From contig CAAGIW010000054.1 of the NCBI GenBank assembly GCA_900770025.1, forward strand, positions 1 to 10,943: 10,943 nucleotides of DNA, read 5' to 3'. The translations under genes were made by a program, and so were the position numbers. Positions within the stretch are counted from its first letter, which is position 1. Every line of letters starts with the position of its first letter. Below, in pieces: positions 1 through 6,963 of this stretch. The notes under the pieces are model-generated. The model was not told where the DNA came from, searched no databases, and worked only from the letters and a program-made list of their open reading frames with translations. Source of the stretch: an uncultured Prevotella sp. (GTDB lineage Bacteria; Bacteroidota; Bacteroidia; Bacteroidales; Bacteroidaceae).

Positions 1-54
1 ATTGTAACCGATAAGCGGAAAGACAGATGACAAAAAGAAAGTATGTTTGCGCAT
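1..54 (-). CDS. Possible 5' end of a further minus-strand gene (partial)
   Basis: An ATG at 54-52 opens a frame that runs without a stop to the left edge and gives MRKHTFFLSSVFPLIGYN. A basic start followed by a hydrophobic stretch resembles the beginning of a Sec signal peptide, as expected for a secreted enzyme or lipoprotein of the same locus. An in-frame TAG lies three codons upstream, so this ATG would be the true start. It begins about 80 bases after the operon terminator at 135-170, so it would need its own promoter. Only 18 codons are visible, and no product can be named. It could also be a chance open frame. Confidence 0.4.
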   Translation of the reverse strand, partial: MRKHTFFLSSVFPLIGYN

Positions 55-134
55 AACAGTCTAATGGACGATTTGGGTTAAAAAGTAGGAAAACGGAATG
101 ACCCAGAAAATGCGCTTCTTCAGAAGTGGGCATC

Positions 135-170
135 AAAAAAAGCAAACGATTCTCACGAATGGTTTGCTTT
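135..170 (-). terminator. Rho-independent terminator ending the operon
   Basis: On the minus strand a 14-bp stem (arms 170-157 and 152-139, one C-C mismatch) closes a 4-base loop GTGA. It runs directly into seven T residues (141-135), so the stem base and the T-tract overlap. Stem, short loop and U-run are those of a classical intrinsic terminator for leftward transcription. It lies about 140 bases past the esterase stop codon and ahead of the possible next start at 54. On the other strand the stem is followed only by a mixed T-rich sequence, so termination is expected mainly for leftward transcripts. Confidence 0.85.
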
Positions 171-234
171 CTTAGGAAAATGATAAATATAGATTAAAAT
201 TACTAGTTGTCAATGCAAAGTTAACATCCTTGCA

Positions 235-263
235 GATATTGTCCAAATATTTTGGACAGTATT
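235..263. repeat. AT-rich inverted repeat between the esterase stop and the terminator
   Basis: TGTCCAAA (240-247) and TTTGGACA (251-258) are perfect inverted copies around a 3-base centre TAT. The symmetry continues outwards: 236-238 pairs with 260-262, with a T/G position at 239/259 and G/T at 235/263. The whole is a 29-base near-palindrome. No T-run follows on either strand, so it is not a standard intrinsic terminator. It may be a 3'-UTR hairpin that protects the message, or a binding site for a dimeric regulator. The symmetry is certain and the role unknown. Confidence 0.6.
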
Positions 264-310
264 CTCAGAATATGTGCATTTTTTAACATTTTATACCACT
301 TCGGGCACCG

Positions 311-1738
311 TTACTGCTTCAAGGCAGTGATACTCTCTGCCACTTTCTTTGCCATCTTGGTGGCACCCTTGGGAGTGGGATGCACGCCGTCTGCCATCAT
401 ATCTTCCTTGTTCATCTGCACCACAGGATTCAGGTCGATGATTTGAAGCTTGTTCTTTTTAGCTAATTTTCTGATGATGGGAATGATTTCGTGTGTCATC
501 ACGGAGTCGCGTATCTGCCAGTTTTTCGACACCTCGGTCTTGTATGACTTGATGGGGGTGCACAGCATCACCGTGGGATGAGAGGGCAAAGCCTTCAACT
601 CGTCTATCATCTGCTGCATGTCGGCAGGAAACTCGCTGCCATAGTTGTCCCAGTTGATGTTTTTGGTATCGTTGGTTCCCAGCATAATGACGGCAATGTC
701 GGGGTTATACGCCTTGGCTTCTGCCCATGCCTTTTCTTTCATATAGGGTTGGTTGCCCTTGTTGAGCATGGTTCTTCCGCTTCGACCGAAGTTGCGCACC
801 TTGTAGTCGCTTCCCAACATGCGCTGCAACTGTGCCGGATAGGCATTCACGTCTGCCATGTCCATGCCAAAGCCGTCGGTGATGCTGTTGCCTATACAGG
901 CCACCTTCACAGCCTCGGCTTGGGGCATCTTCAGGTTTTTCAGCCACGCCTTGAGCTCGTCTATCATCTGTTCGTGCCATGCAAAGGTGGTGCGATAGCC
1001 AAAGCCATGACCGCCCGAGGGATAGATGTGCATGGCCACAGGCACTCCTGCCTTGCACATGGCGGAATAATACGGGATGGCATTGGTCAGTGGCGGCACG
1101 GCTTTGTCGTCGGCAGCCAACAGCAACAGGGCGGGTGGGGTCTGATGGGTGCGCACCTGCTTGTCGTTGCTGAACTCTTTCACCAATCGGGCATCTCCCC
1201 TCCCCTCGCCAAGGAAGTTGACCACCGACCCCTTGTGGGTGAGTTTCTCTTCCATAGAGATGACGGGATAGAACAGTATCTGGAAGTCGGGTCTTGCGGG
1301 ATAGGGGGCATGGGTGGCGGTGGTGGAAGCCAAATGGCCGCCTGCCGAGAAGCCCATGATGCCCACATCATTGGGATTGACATGCCACACCTTGGCAGAG
1401 TCGCGCATCATCTTGATGGCATTCTGAGCATCACTCATGGGCAGGGAGCGGTCACCCTTGGGCATCCTGTAGGTCAGCACACCGTAGGTGATTCCCAATT
1501 CGTTGAAGAAGGGGGCCCAATAGGTGCCCTCGTTCTGCATAGACAGGTGCGAATAGCCGCCGCCCGGGCATCCCACGATGGCTCTTCCCGTTGCGTTTTC
1601 GGGGATAAACACCTGCATGGTCGCCTTTCCGTCGGCCGACACATTCACCGTCATCACTTTTTTCGTCTGGGCAGCTACGCTCATAACAAGGGCAAGCGAA
1701 GCCCCCAATACATATCCTCTCATCCTCTTATAGTTCAT
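311..1738 (-). CDS. Secreted two-domain carbohydrate esterase: alpha/beta-hydrolase fused to SGNH hydrolase
   Basis: 475 residues with two different esterase folds in one chain. Residues 1-24 form a Sec signal peptide (MNYKRMRG, then a hydrophobic core ending VAAQ) with no lipobox Cys, so the protein is probably periplasmic or secreted. Residues about 28-268 are an alpha/beta-hydrolase of the acetyl-xylan or feruloyl esterase-like kind. A PGGGY oxyanion-loop motif lies at 58-62, the nucleophile Ser131 in GFSAGG, the likely acid Asp211 in ADDKAVP, and His244 in GGHGFG. Residues about 276-475 are an SGNH hydrolase: block I GNSITDG with Ser285, block II around Gly318-Gly321, block III GTND at 354-357 with Asn356, and block V DGVH with Asp450 and His453. 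Both catalytic sets look intact. The likely job is removal of O-acetyl or similar ester groups from a plant-type polysaccharide, inferred from families and locus. It is last in the operon, 153 bases after susD and behind a hairpin, so its expression may be lower or separate. The exact ester substrate is not readable from sequence. Confidence 0.93.
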   Translation of the reverse strand: MNYKRMRGYVLGASLALVMSVAAQTKKVMTVNVSADGKATMQVFIPENATGRAIVGCPGGGYSHLSMQNEGTYWAPFFNELGITYGVLTYRMPKGDRSLPMSDAQNAIKMMRDSAKVWHVNPNDVGIMGFSAGGHLASTTATHAPYPARPDFQILFYPVISMEEKLTHKGSVVNFLGEGRGDARLVKEFSNDKQVRTHQTPPALLLLAADDKAVPPLTNAIPYYSAMCKAGVPVAMHIYPSGGHGFGYRTTFAWHEQMIDELKAWLKNLKMPQAEAVKVACIGNSITDGFGMDMADVNAYPAQLQRMLGSDYKVRNFGRSGRTMLNKGNQPYMKEKAWAEAKAYNPDIAVIMLGTNDTKNINWDNYGSEFPADMQQMIDELKALPSHPTVMLCTPIKSYKTEVSKNWQIRDSVMTHEIIPIIRKLAKKNKLQIIDLNPVVQMNKEDMMADGVHPTPKGATKMAKKVAESITALKQ

Positions 1739-1827
1739 AGTTTACAATGCTTTATCCTTAGTTGTTTTGACTTGGTTTTTCTCCCTACTGCTATTCGGGA
1801 TGGGGAAACCACGAGGTTAGGAAACTA

Positions 1828-1869
1828 AAATACCCCTTCCTCCATCATGTTGAAGAGGAAGGGGTATTT
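1828..1869 (-). terminator. Perfect 15-bp hairpin after susD: terminator or attenuator
   Basis: AAATACCCCTTCCTC and its exact inverted copy lie at 1869-1855 and 1842-1828, as read on the minus strand, around a 12-base loop. The hairpin begins 22 bases after the susD stop codon. The 3' arm ends in TATTT and is followed by TAGTTTCC, which is T-rich but broken. It should therefore act as a leaky terminator, a processing site or a 3'-end stabiliser. Its place in the only long gap of the operon suggests that it lowers expression of the esterase relative to susC/susD. The remaining bases of the gap (1739-1827) show no clear promoter and no Shine-Dalgarno sequence at normal spacing. Confidence 0.65.
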
Positions 1870-1891
1870 GTTCCATTGTCTCTTTCCCCTA

Positions 1892-3715
1892 TTATTTGAA
1901 GGGCAAGAACCAGTTTTCCTTCACAGAGAGATCCACCACAGGATTCTTGTAAGCCAGTTTCTTCTTCAGCCAAAGGCTACCAAAGTTGGCTGTGTAGGGA
2001 TTGTCTGCATTCTTATGGTTGGCCACACGCATCAGGTCATAGTAGCGTGTTCCCTCGAAGGCAGCCTCCAATGCCATTTCATCCACGATAAGGTCTTCGA
2101 TGGCATTGATGGTGTCTTGCTTGGTGGGAGCAAGGCGGTTGATGTTCAACTGATGCTCTTTCACCAAATAATCTAACTTCATGGCCACCACGGTATCCAT
2201 CTGGTACAAGGTAGTGGAGCTGTCTTTCACAAAGTTATTCTGCATATCGAAGTTTTCAACGGAACTGCCTCCACGGGCATGCACACCAGTAGCGGTGTTC
2301 TTGTTGAAGCGCTCCAGATTCTTTCCTTGCAGCATACCATATACGTTCTCCAAGGCGTTGGCACCCTCGGGAGTCATGTACGAGGCGGCGAGCATCTCTT
2401 CAAAGATACCATCTTTCAGAATGGCAAAAGCCACATCGGGATAGCCCGCACGGTTGAATGCCTCGGCCAATTTCAGCCACACCACAGGTGGGCGATAGAG
2501 ATAGATCATGGGGTTTTTCAACTTGCTTATCCACATCTGTTCCCTGCCGGTGTCTTCGTCTTTCTCCCTGCTGCAGAGCGAACGTGTACGGGCATCACCT
2601 ATGTTGCGAACCTGAGGTTCATACTTACTACCATTTTTCACTAAGAAGTAGAAACATGTGGTATCGATCAGTTCCTTGTACGATGCTGACATCACAATCT
2701 GCACATCGTCTAACTTGCTGTTCTGTCCGTAGTAGTCGTAACCATAGAACTTGGGCAACTGTGAGGTGCTGCCCGACTCGCTATTGGCAGGGAAATTCAC
2801 TGCCGTGATACAGCCTTTGTCCTGCACGCCTTCGAACAGTTTTGTATAAGAATCGCCAAACGTTCCAGAAATCATCGCACCATTAGGCAGTTGCGATGGG
2901 TCAAAATCAAGCACCCTGCTCCTGTCTGAAGCCATTGCGCTGCTGTATTCTCCAACCAGAATCTCATTTGCCGATGCCACTTCCGTGAGATAGGTCACGT
3001 AGTGTCTGATGGCCTTGTCATACTGGTTGGTTTCCAGATAGAGGTCGGCCATCACCAAATCCACGGGCATGAAGAGCTTGGTGGGGGTCATTCCCGAAAT
3101 TTTGTTGTCAGAAGTTCCCCAGACAGGCACATGATAGCCCGTGTATTGCTCCAAATCGGGCAGCAAGGCGGCGGCTATCTGGTCCATGTTCTTGTTTTCA
3201 AACTGGCCCTCTTCTATCTGGCTTATCTTGGTCAGCGGTTCCAACACGAAGGGCACGCTGCCGTAGTTGCGGGCCAACTGCATGTAGGTCCACGCACGGA
3301 TGGCCTTGATGGCCACATACTCGGGCATCACCACCTTATCGGCACCCGTGAACAGGGTGGTGTCACGGTGGGCAATGTAATAGTTGCAGTTGTTGATGAT
3401 GCGATAGTAGAGATAGGCACTGTCATACCTGCAGTCTGTAGATGCAGAGAAGTTGGCCAATGCCTGCAGGTTCTTGTCGGTGATTCCGGGCACCACATCT
3501 ACCAAGTCACCTCTCATCTCGCCCTGCAGATAGTACTGGTCGGTCACATCCTGCAAAGCCTTGAGAATGCCCATGGCATAATACATGGAGTCGGTCTTCT
3601 CGCCCATACCCGGGTCAATGACCAAACGGTCACTGTCGGTGTCAAGCATGTCAGAGCAACTGTAAAGTGTGCCCATCCCCAAAACGGCTACTAATGCTAT
3701 GATTATTTTTTTCAT
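1892..3715 (-). CDS. SusD/RagB-family outer-membrane glycan-binding lipoprotein
   Basis: 607 residues, slightly longer than a typical SusD homologue. The N-terminus is a lipoprotein signal: MKKIII, a hydrophobic core, and lipobox LYSC with Cys20. The next residues, SDMLDTDSD, are acidic, which fits surface display in Bacteroidota. Family landmarks are the helix 131-150 (EYVAIKAIRAWTYMQLARN), followed by YGSVPFVLEP; a TPR-like helical pair near 211-243 (TPTKLFMPVDLVMADLYL); YRPPVVWLKLAEAFNRAG at 407-424; and the C-terminal FEGTRYYDLMR at 553-563. SusD proteins sit as a lid on the SusC barrel and deliver oligosaccharides to it. The gene starts 19 bases after the susC stop, so the pair is certainly co-transcribed. 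AAAGGA lies only one base before the ATG, too close for a normal Shine-Dalgarno, as is common in this phylum. The glycan bound cannot be deduced. Confidence 0.95.
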   Translation of the reverse strand: MKKIIIALVAVLGMGTLYSCSDMLDTDSDRLVIDPGMGEKTDSMYYAMGILKALQDVTDQYYLQGEMRGDLVDVVPGITDKNLQALANFSASTDCRYDSAYLYYRIINNCNYYIAHRDTTLFTGADKVVMPEYVAIKAIRAWTYMQLARNYGSVPFVLEPLTKISQIEEGQFENKNMDQIAAALLPDLEQYTGYHVPVWGTSDNKISGMTPTKLFMPVDLVMADLYLETNQYDKAIRHYVTYLTEVASANEILVGEYSSAMASDRSRVLDFDPSQLPNGAMISGTFGDSYTKLFEGVQDKGCITAVNFPANSESGSTSQLPKFYGYDYYGQNSKLDDVQIVMSASYKELIDTTCFYFLVKNGSKYEPQVRNIGDARTRSLCSREKDEDTGREQMWISKLKNPMIYLYRPPVVWLKLAEAFNRAGYPDVAFAILKDGIFEEMLAASYMTPEGANALENVYGMLQGKNLERFNKNTATGVHARGGSSVENFDMQNNFVKDSSTTLYQMDTVVAMKLDYLVKEHQLNINRLAPTKQDTINAIEDLIVDEMALEAAFEGTRYYDLMRVANHKNADNPYTANFGSLWLKKKLAYKNPVVDLSVKENWFLPFK

Positions 3716-3734
3716 ATCCTTTGGATTTTTCAGA

Positions 3735-6700
3735 TTAGAGATTGATTTTCAGACCACAGGTAAGGGTGCGACCCTGTGCCAAGGTACCTGTGTCGATGCC
3801 TTGATAGTAGGCGCTGTTGCCCACGCTAAACTCAGGATCCAGACCCGTGTATTTGGTCAGGGTAATCAGATTGCCTGCTTCTGCCCAAACGGTAAGACCC
3901 TGCAACCATGTCCATGAGCCGGGCACCGGCACACGATAAGACAGCGTGAGGCTCTTCAGGCGGATATAGCTGCCGTCTTCTATCCATCGGTCGCTGAAGC
4001 GGTTGTTGTTCATGGGGTCGCCATACACAGCACGAGGCATGTCGGTCTGCTGACCCTCATAGCGCCAGCGGTTCACCTCGGCCACCTGCTGGTTGTACAG
4101 GGTGCTACCCGAGTTGAGGATGCTGCGCTGATAGTTATAGACATCGTTGCCGAGACTGTAGTTGATGCCGAAGCTCAAGGTAAGGTTCTTCCAGTTGACA
4201 GAACCGAAGATGTTACCATAGATATCGGGGTTGGGGTCGCCTATCACAGTGCGGTCTGCGTCTTCGATTCTTCCGTTGCCGTCACGATCCACAAAGTGCA
4301 CGTCACCGGCCTTGAAGTACTGGGGTTCACCTGTCTCATCGGTCATATACAGGTAGTTGCCATTGCCAGCTGCCTTGGCCTCTGCATCGGTGGCAAACAC
4401 ACCGGCAGTCTGATAACCGTAGAACAGGCCCATGGCATTGCCCTCAGAAGTGAGCAGGTTGGCACCATACAGACTGGTCTCGAATGAGCCGTCGGGCAAC
4501 TTGGTAATATTGTTCTTGTAGTGTCCCACGCTGGCACCTATCTCCACGTTCCAGTCTCTCGTCACCACGGGTTTGGCAGTGAAGGCCACCTCATAACCGG
4601 TGTTCTTCAGTTCTCCACCGTTGCACCAGTATCTGTTGATGCCCGATACGGGAGAAGAGAAACTCTGCAGGGTGAGCAGGTCCTTGGTCTTGTGGATATA
4701 GTAATCCACGCTCACGCCCAAACGGTTGTTGAAGAAGCGTCCTTCCAATCCCACGTTCCACTTGGTGGTTGTTTCCCACTTGATCTTATCGTTGCCGATG
4801 TTGGTGAGTTGCAGACCAGTCTTGTCGGAAGTGAAGCGCACAGGACTGTAGAAGGTCTGGGCGGCATAGTTGTTGATGTCGTCATTGCCACTCATGTCGA
4901 AGCCGGCATTCAGGCGCAGGTAGTTGATGGCAGAAGTCTTGGGGAACCAGGCCTCATTGGTCATCACCCAACCCAACTGCACGCTGGGATAGAGTGCCCA
5001 GGTCACACCAAACATCTTCAATCCGTCGGCATCTTCACCAAAGCGGCTGTTGGCTTCACCAAGCAGCGAGAGGGTGGCAAAGTAACGGTTCTTGTAGTTA
5101 TAATCCACCGTACCGTACCACTGGATGTATTTCCAAACCTCATTGAGACCATCGGTGGTGGCACCAGCCTTGGACAAAGTGGGGTTCTTGTCATCCGTTT
5201 GACCTGTGTACTCAGTGGTAAGACTGTTCATGTCATACGAGAAGTAGTTGTAGCGATAACCCACCGTGGCATTGATGGAGTGCTCGTTGATCAACTTGTT
5301 GAAGTTGCCAAAGCCACTCACCACGAAGTTGTTCTCCTGTGCAGTGAGCGAACCCACCTTAGAAGTCACGGTCTTCAGGTCCTGGATATAGAAGGGAGGC
5401 ACTCCTTCATAAGGACGATAGTAGCGCTGGGTGTTTCTGTTGAGCAGATAAGACACGTCCAATCCCACCTTGAAATACTTCTTGAAGGTATAGACAGGTG
5501 CCACATGAATCAAGAAGTTGGTGTTCTGCAGGGTGTTCTTGTTGTTGTCTTCTGCATTATAGCCGTTCTCCAAGATGGCCATGGGGTTTGCCAAGGAATA
5601 CTTGGCAGGATTCTTGGGGTCTATCTGACTGAAGAGGTCGTCGTAGTCGCTCAGCAGACTGGTAAATCCGTTCACCACCTTGTTATACTGATACACGCTG
5701 AGCAAGGGTGACTTGATCATGGCGAGGTTGGCAGGTGATGTGATGGTACCCTTGCTGAAGTCAGCAGGGAAGCCGCTGTCGAAGAGCTCGCTGTTGGTAC
5801 GTGCCACAGAAATGTCAAACTTGGTATTCAGGTTTCGGAACACCTCAATGTCGGTATTGAAGCGCAGGTTCATGCGGTCAAAGCCGGTGTTCTTCAAAGT
5901 TCCCTCGGCATCCATGTAGCCCACGGAGAGGTTGTACATACCCACATCGTCACCTCCCTGCACGTTGATGCTGTAGTTCTGGGTCAGTGTTTCGTGATAT
6001 ACCTCATCCTGCCAGTTGGTGTTGTTGTGGTACATGTTGTAATAATATCCGTTGGGATTGTCATCAAGGAAGCGGAAATCCACTGTTCTGTTCTCCATCT
6101 CGCTCATGGTACCAATCATCTCGGTGGCATAGGAGCGGAACTGTGAAGCGTCCATCATGGTGAATTTCTTGGGAACGAAGTTCACACCCACCGACACGTT
6201 GGCATCGATGCGTGTGGCCATGCTCTTGCCGCGCTTGGTGTCAATCAGTATCACACCGTTGGCACCGCGCGATCCATACAGGGCTGTGGCGTTCTTCAGC
6301 ACGGTCACCTTCTCAATATCATCGGTAGAGATATTGGAAAGCATGTTGTTGAAGTGGCCGTCGTGTAGCGACGTGCGGTTGCGCTGCATGTCTATCTCCA
6401 CACCATCCACAATGACGAGGGGCTGTGAAGTGCCGTTGATGGAGTTATAACCACGGATGAACATGGCGGCACCGTCGTTGAGGGCAGCAGAGCGCATGAT
6501 GGTGCGCACGTCGCCTCCTAATTTGTTGCCAATCTCCTGATCAACGGAGGGGGCCGTCTGTGTCACTGTCATCTCACGCTTGGCGGTGATGTCGGTGCCC
6601 TTGCCATACATGGGCAGGAACTTGTCGCTCAGCATCTCGATGCGAACCATCCGAGTGGAGTCATAGCCTGCCACTGCCACCTGCTGCGACATATAGGCAT

Positions 6701-6962
6701 CCGAGTGAACATACAGGGCTGTGGTGTGCTCGGGCACCTTGATGATAAACTTGCCTTCCTCATCGGTCATGGCAGTATATCTGCGATTGCCCAAAGCCTG
6801 CAACTGGATACCCGCCAAAGGAGCCTTTGAAGCATGATCCACCACTTTACCTTTCAGCGTTTTGTTTTGTGCCACGGCCGGCATTGCGGCAACGATGGCG
6901 AGGGTGCAAACAGCAAGTCTGAGACTTGATTTTCGCAGGTTGGTAAATATTGTGTTTCTCAT
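3735..6962 (-). CDS. SusC/RagA-family TonB-dependent outer-membrane transporter
   Basis: 1075 residues from the ATG at 6962-6960, within the usual SusC range. The signal peptide is residues 1-32, ending AVAQ. Residues about 34-110 form a carboxypeptidase-regulatory-like beta-sandwich (TLKGKVVDHASKAPLAGI, then TDEEGKFIIKVP). The plug domain covers about 130-245 and carries FIRGYNSINGTSQPLVIVDG (168-187) and the SusC hallmark LYGSRGANGVILIDTKRG (228-245). The rest is the beta-barrel, with the late family motif DRDGNGRIEDADRTVIGDPN encoded near 4220-4300. It imports oligosaccharides across the outer membrane with TonB energy, together with the SusD made next. The frame extends upstream to a TTG at 6986, but that is an unlikely start. 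ATG at 6962 lies one base after the upstream stop and gives a clean signal peptide. ATG at 6974, overlapping the upstream gene by 11 bases, is the alternative. Either way translation is probably coupled to the FAS1 gene. The usual GYGT stretch before the plug is degenerate (LPMYGKGTDITAKREM). Confidence 0.96.
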   Translation of the reverse strand: MRNTIFTNLRKSSLRLAVCTLAIVAAMPAVAQNKTLKGKVVDHASKAPLAGIQLQALGNRRYTAMTDEEGKFIIKVPEHTTALYVHSDAYMSQQVAVAGYDSTRMVRIEMLSDKFLPMYGKGTDITAKREMTVTQTAPSVDQEIGNKLGGDVRTIMRSAALNDGAAMFIRGYNSINGTSQPLVIVDGVEIDMQRNRTSLHDGHFNNMLSNISTDDIEKVTVLKNATALYGSRGANGVILIDTKRGKSMATRIDANVSVGVNFVPKKFTMMDASQFRSYATEMIGTMSEMENRTVDFRFLDDNPNGYYYNMYHNNTNWQDEVYHETLTQNYSINVQGGDDVGMYNLSVGYMDAEGTLKNTGFDRMNLRFNTDIEVFRNLNTKFDISVARTNSELFDSGFPADFSKGTITSPANLAMIKSPLLSVYQYNKVVNGFTSLLSDYDDLFSQIDPKNPAKYSLANPMAILENGYNAEDNNKNTLQNTNFLIHVAPVYTFKKYFKVGLDVSYLLNRNTQRYYRPYEGVPPFYIQDLKTVTSKVGSLTAQENNFVVSGFGNFNKLINEHSINATVGYRYNYFSYDMNSLTTEYTGQTDDKNPTLSKAGATTDGLNEVWKYIQWYGTVDYNYKNRYFATLSLLGEANSRFGEDADGLKMFGVTWALYPSVQLGWVMTNEAWFPKTSAINYLRLNAGFDMSGNDDINNYAAQTFYSPVRFTSDKTGLQLTNIGNDKIKWETTTKWNVGLEGRFFNNRLGVSVDYYIHKTKDLLTLQSFSSPVSGINRYWCNGGELKNTGYEVAFTAKPVVTRDWNVEIGASVGHYKNNITKLPDGSFETSLYGANLLTSEGNAMGLFYGYQTAGVFATDAEAKAAGNGNYLYMTDETGEPQYFKAGDVHFVDRDGNGRIEDADRTVIGDPNPDIYGNIFGSVNWKNLTLSFGINYSLGNDVYNYQRSILNSGSTLYNQQVAEVNRWRYEGQQTDMPRAVYGDPMNNNRFSDRWIEDGSYIRLKSLTLSYRVPVPGSWTWLQGLTVWAEAGNLITLTKYTGLDPEFSVGNSAYYQGIDTGTLAQGRTLTCGLKINL

Positions 6963-6963
6963 T

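Noticed and set aside
74..105. TGGGT/ACCCA inverted repeat around the possible promoter near 80-110
   Set aside because: The arms are 5 bp with a loop of over 20 bases, too weak to call.
1782..1800. TCCC/GGGA hairpin upstream of the esterase gene
   Set aside because: There are only 4 base pairs with an 11-base loop, which is expected by chance.
1739..1827. Promoter for the esterase gene
   Set aside because: No TAnnTTTG-like -7 element with a TTTG-like -33 partner is visible in the minus-strand sequence. AAGGA is present but 16 bases from the ATG, too far for a normal ribosome-binding site.
578..1828. A 416-residue open frame on the plus strand opposite the esterase gene
   Set aside because: It is His-, Gly- and Val-rich low-coherence sequence with no domain motif and lies wholly antisense to a gene with intact catalytic motifs.
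4521..5711. A 396-residue plus-strand open frame opposite susC
   Set aside because: It is antisense to the clear SusC barrel and shows no recognisable motif. The similar frames at 3002-3694, 6862-7830 and 9883-10839 were dismissed for the same reason.
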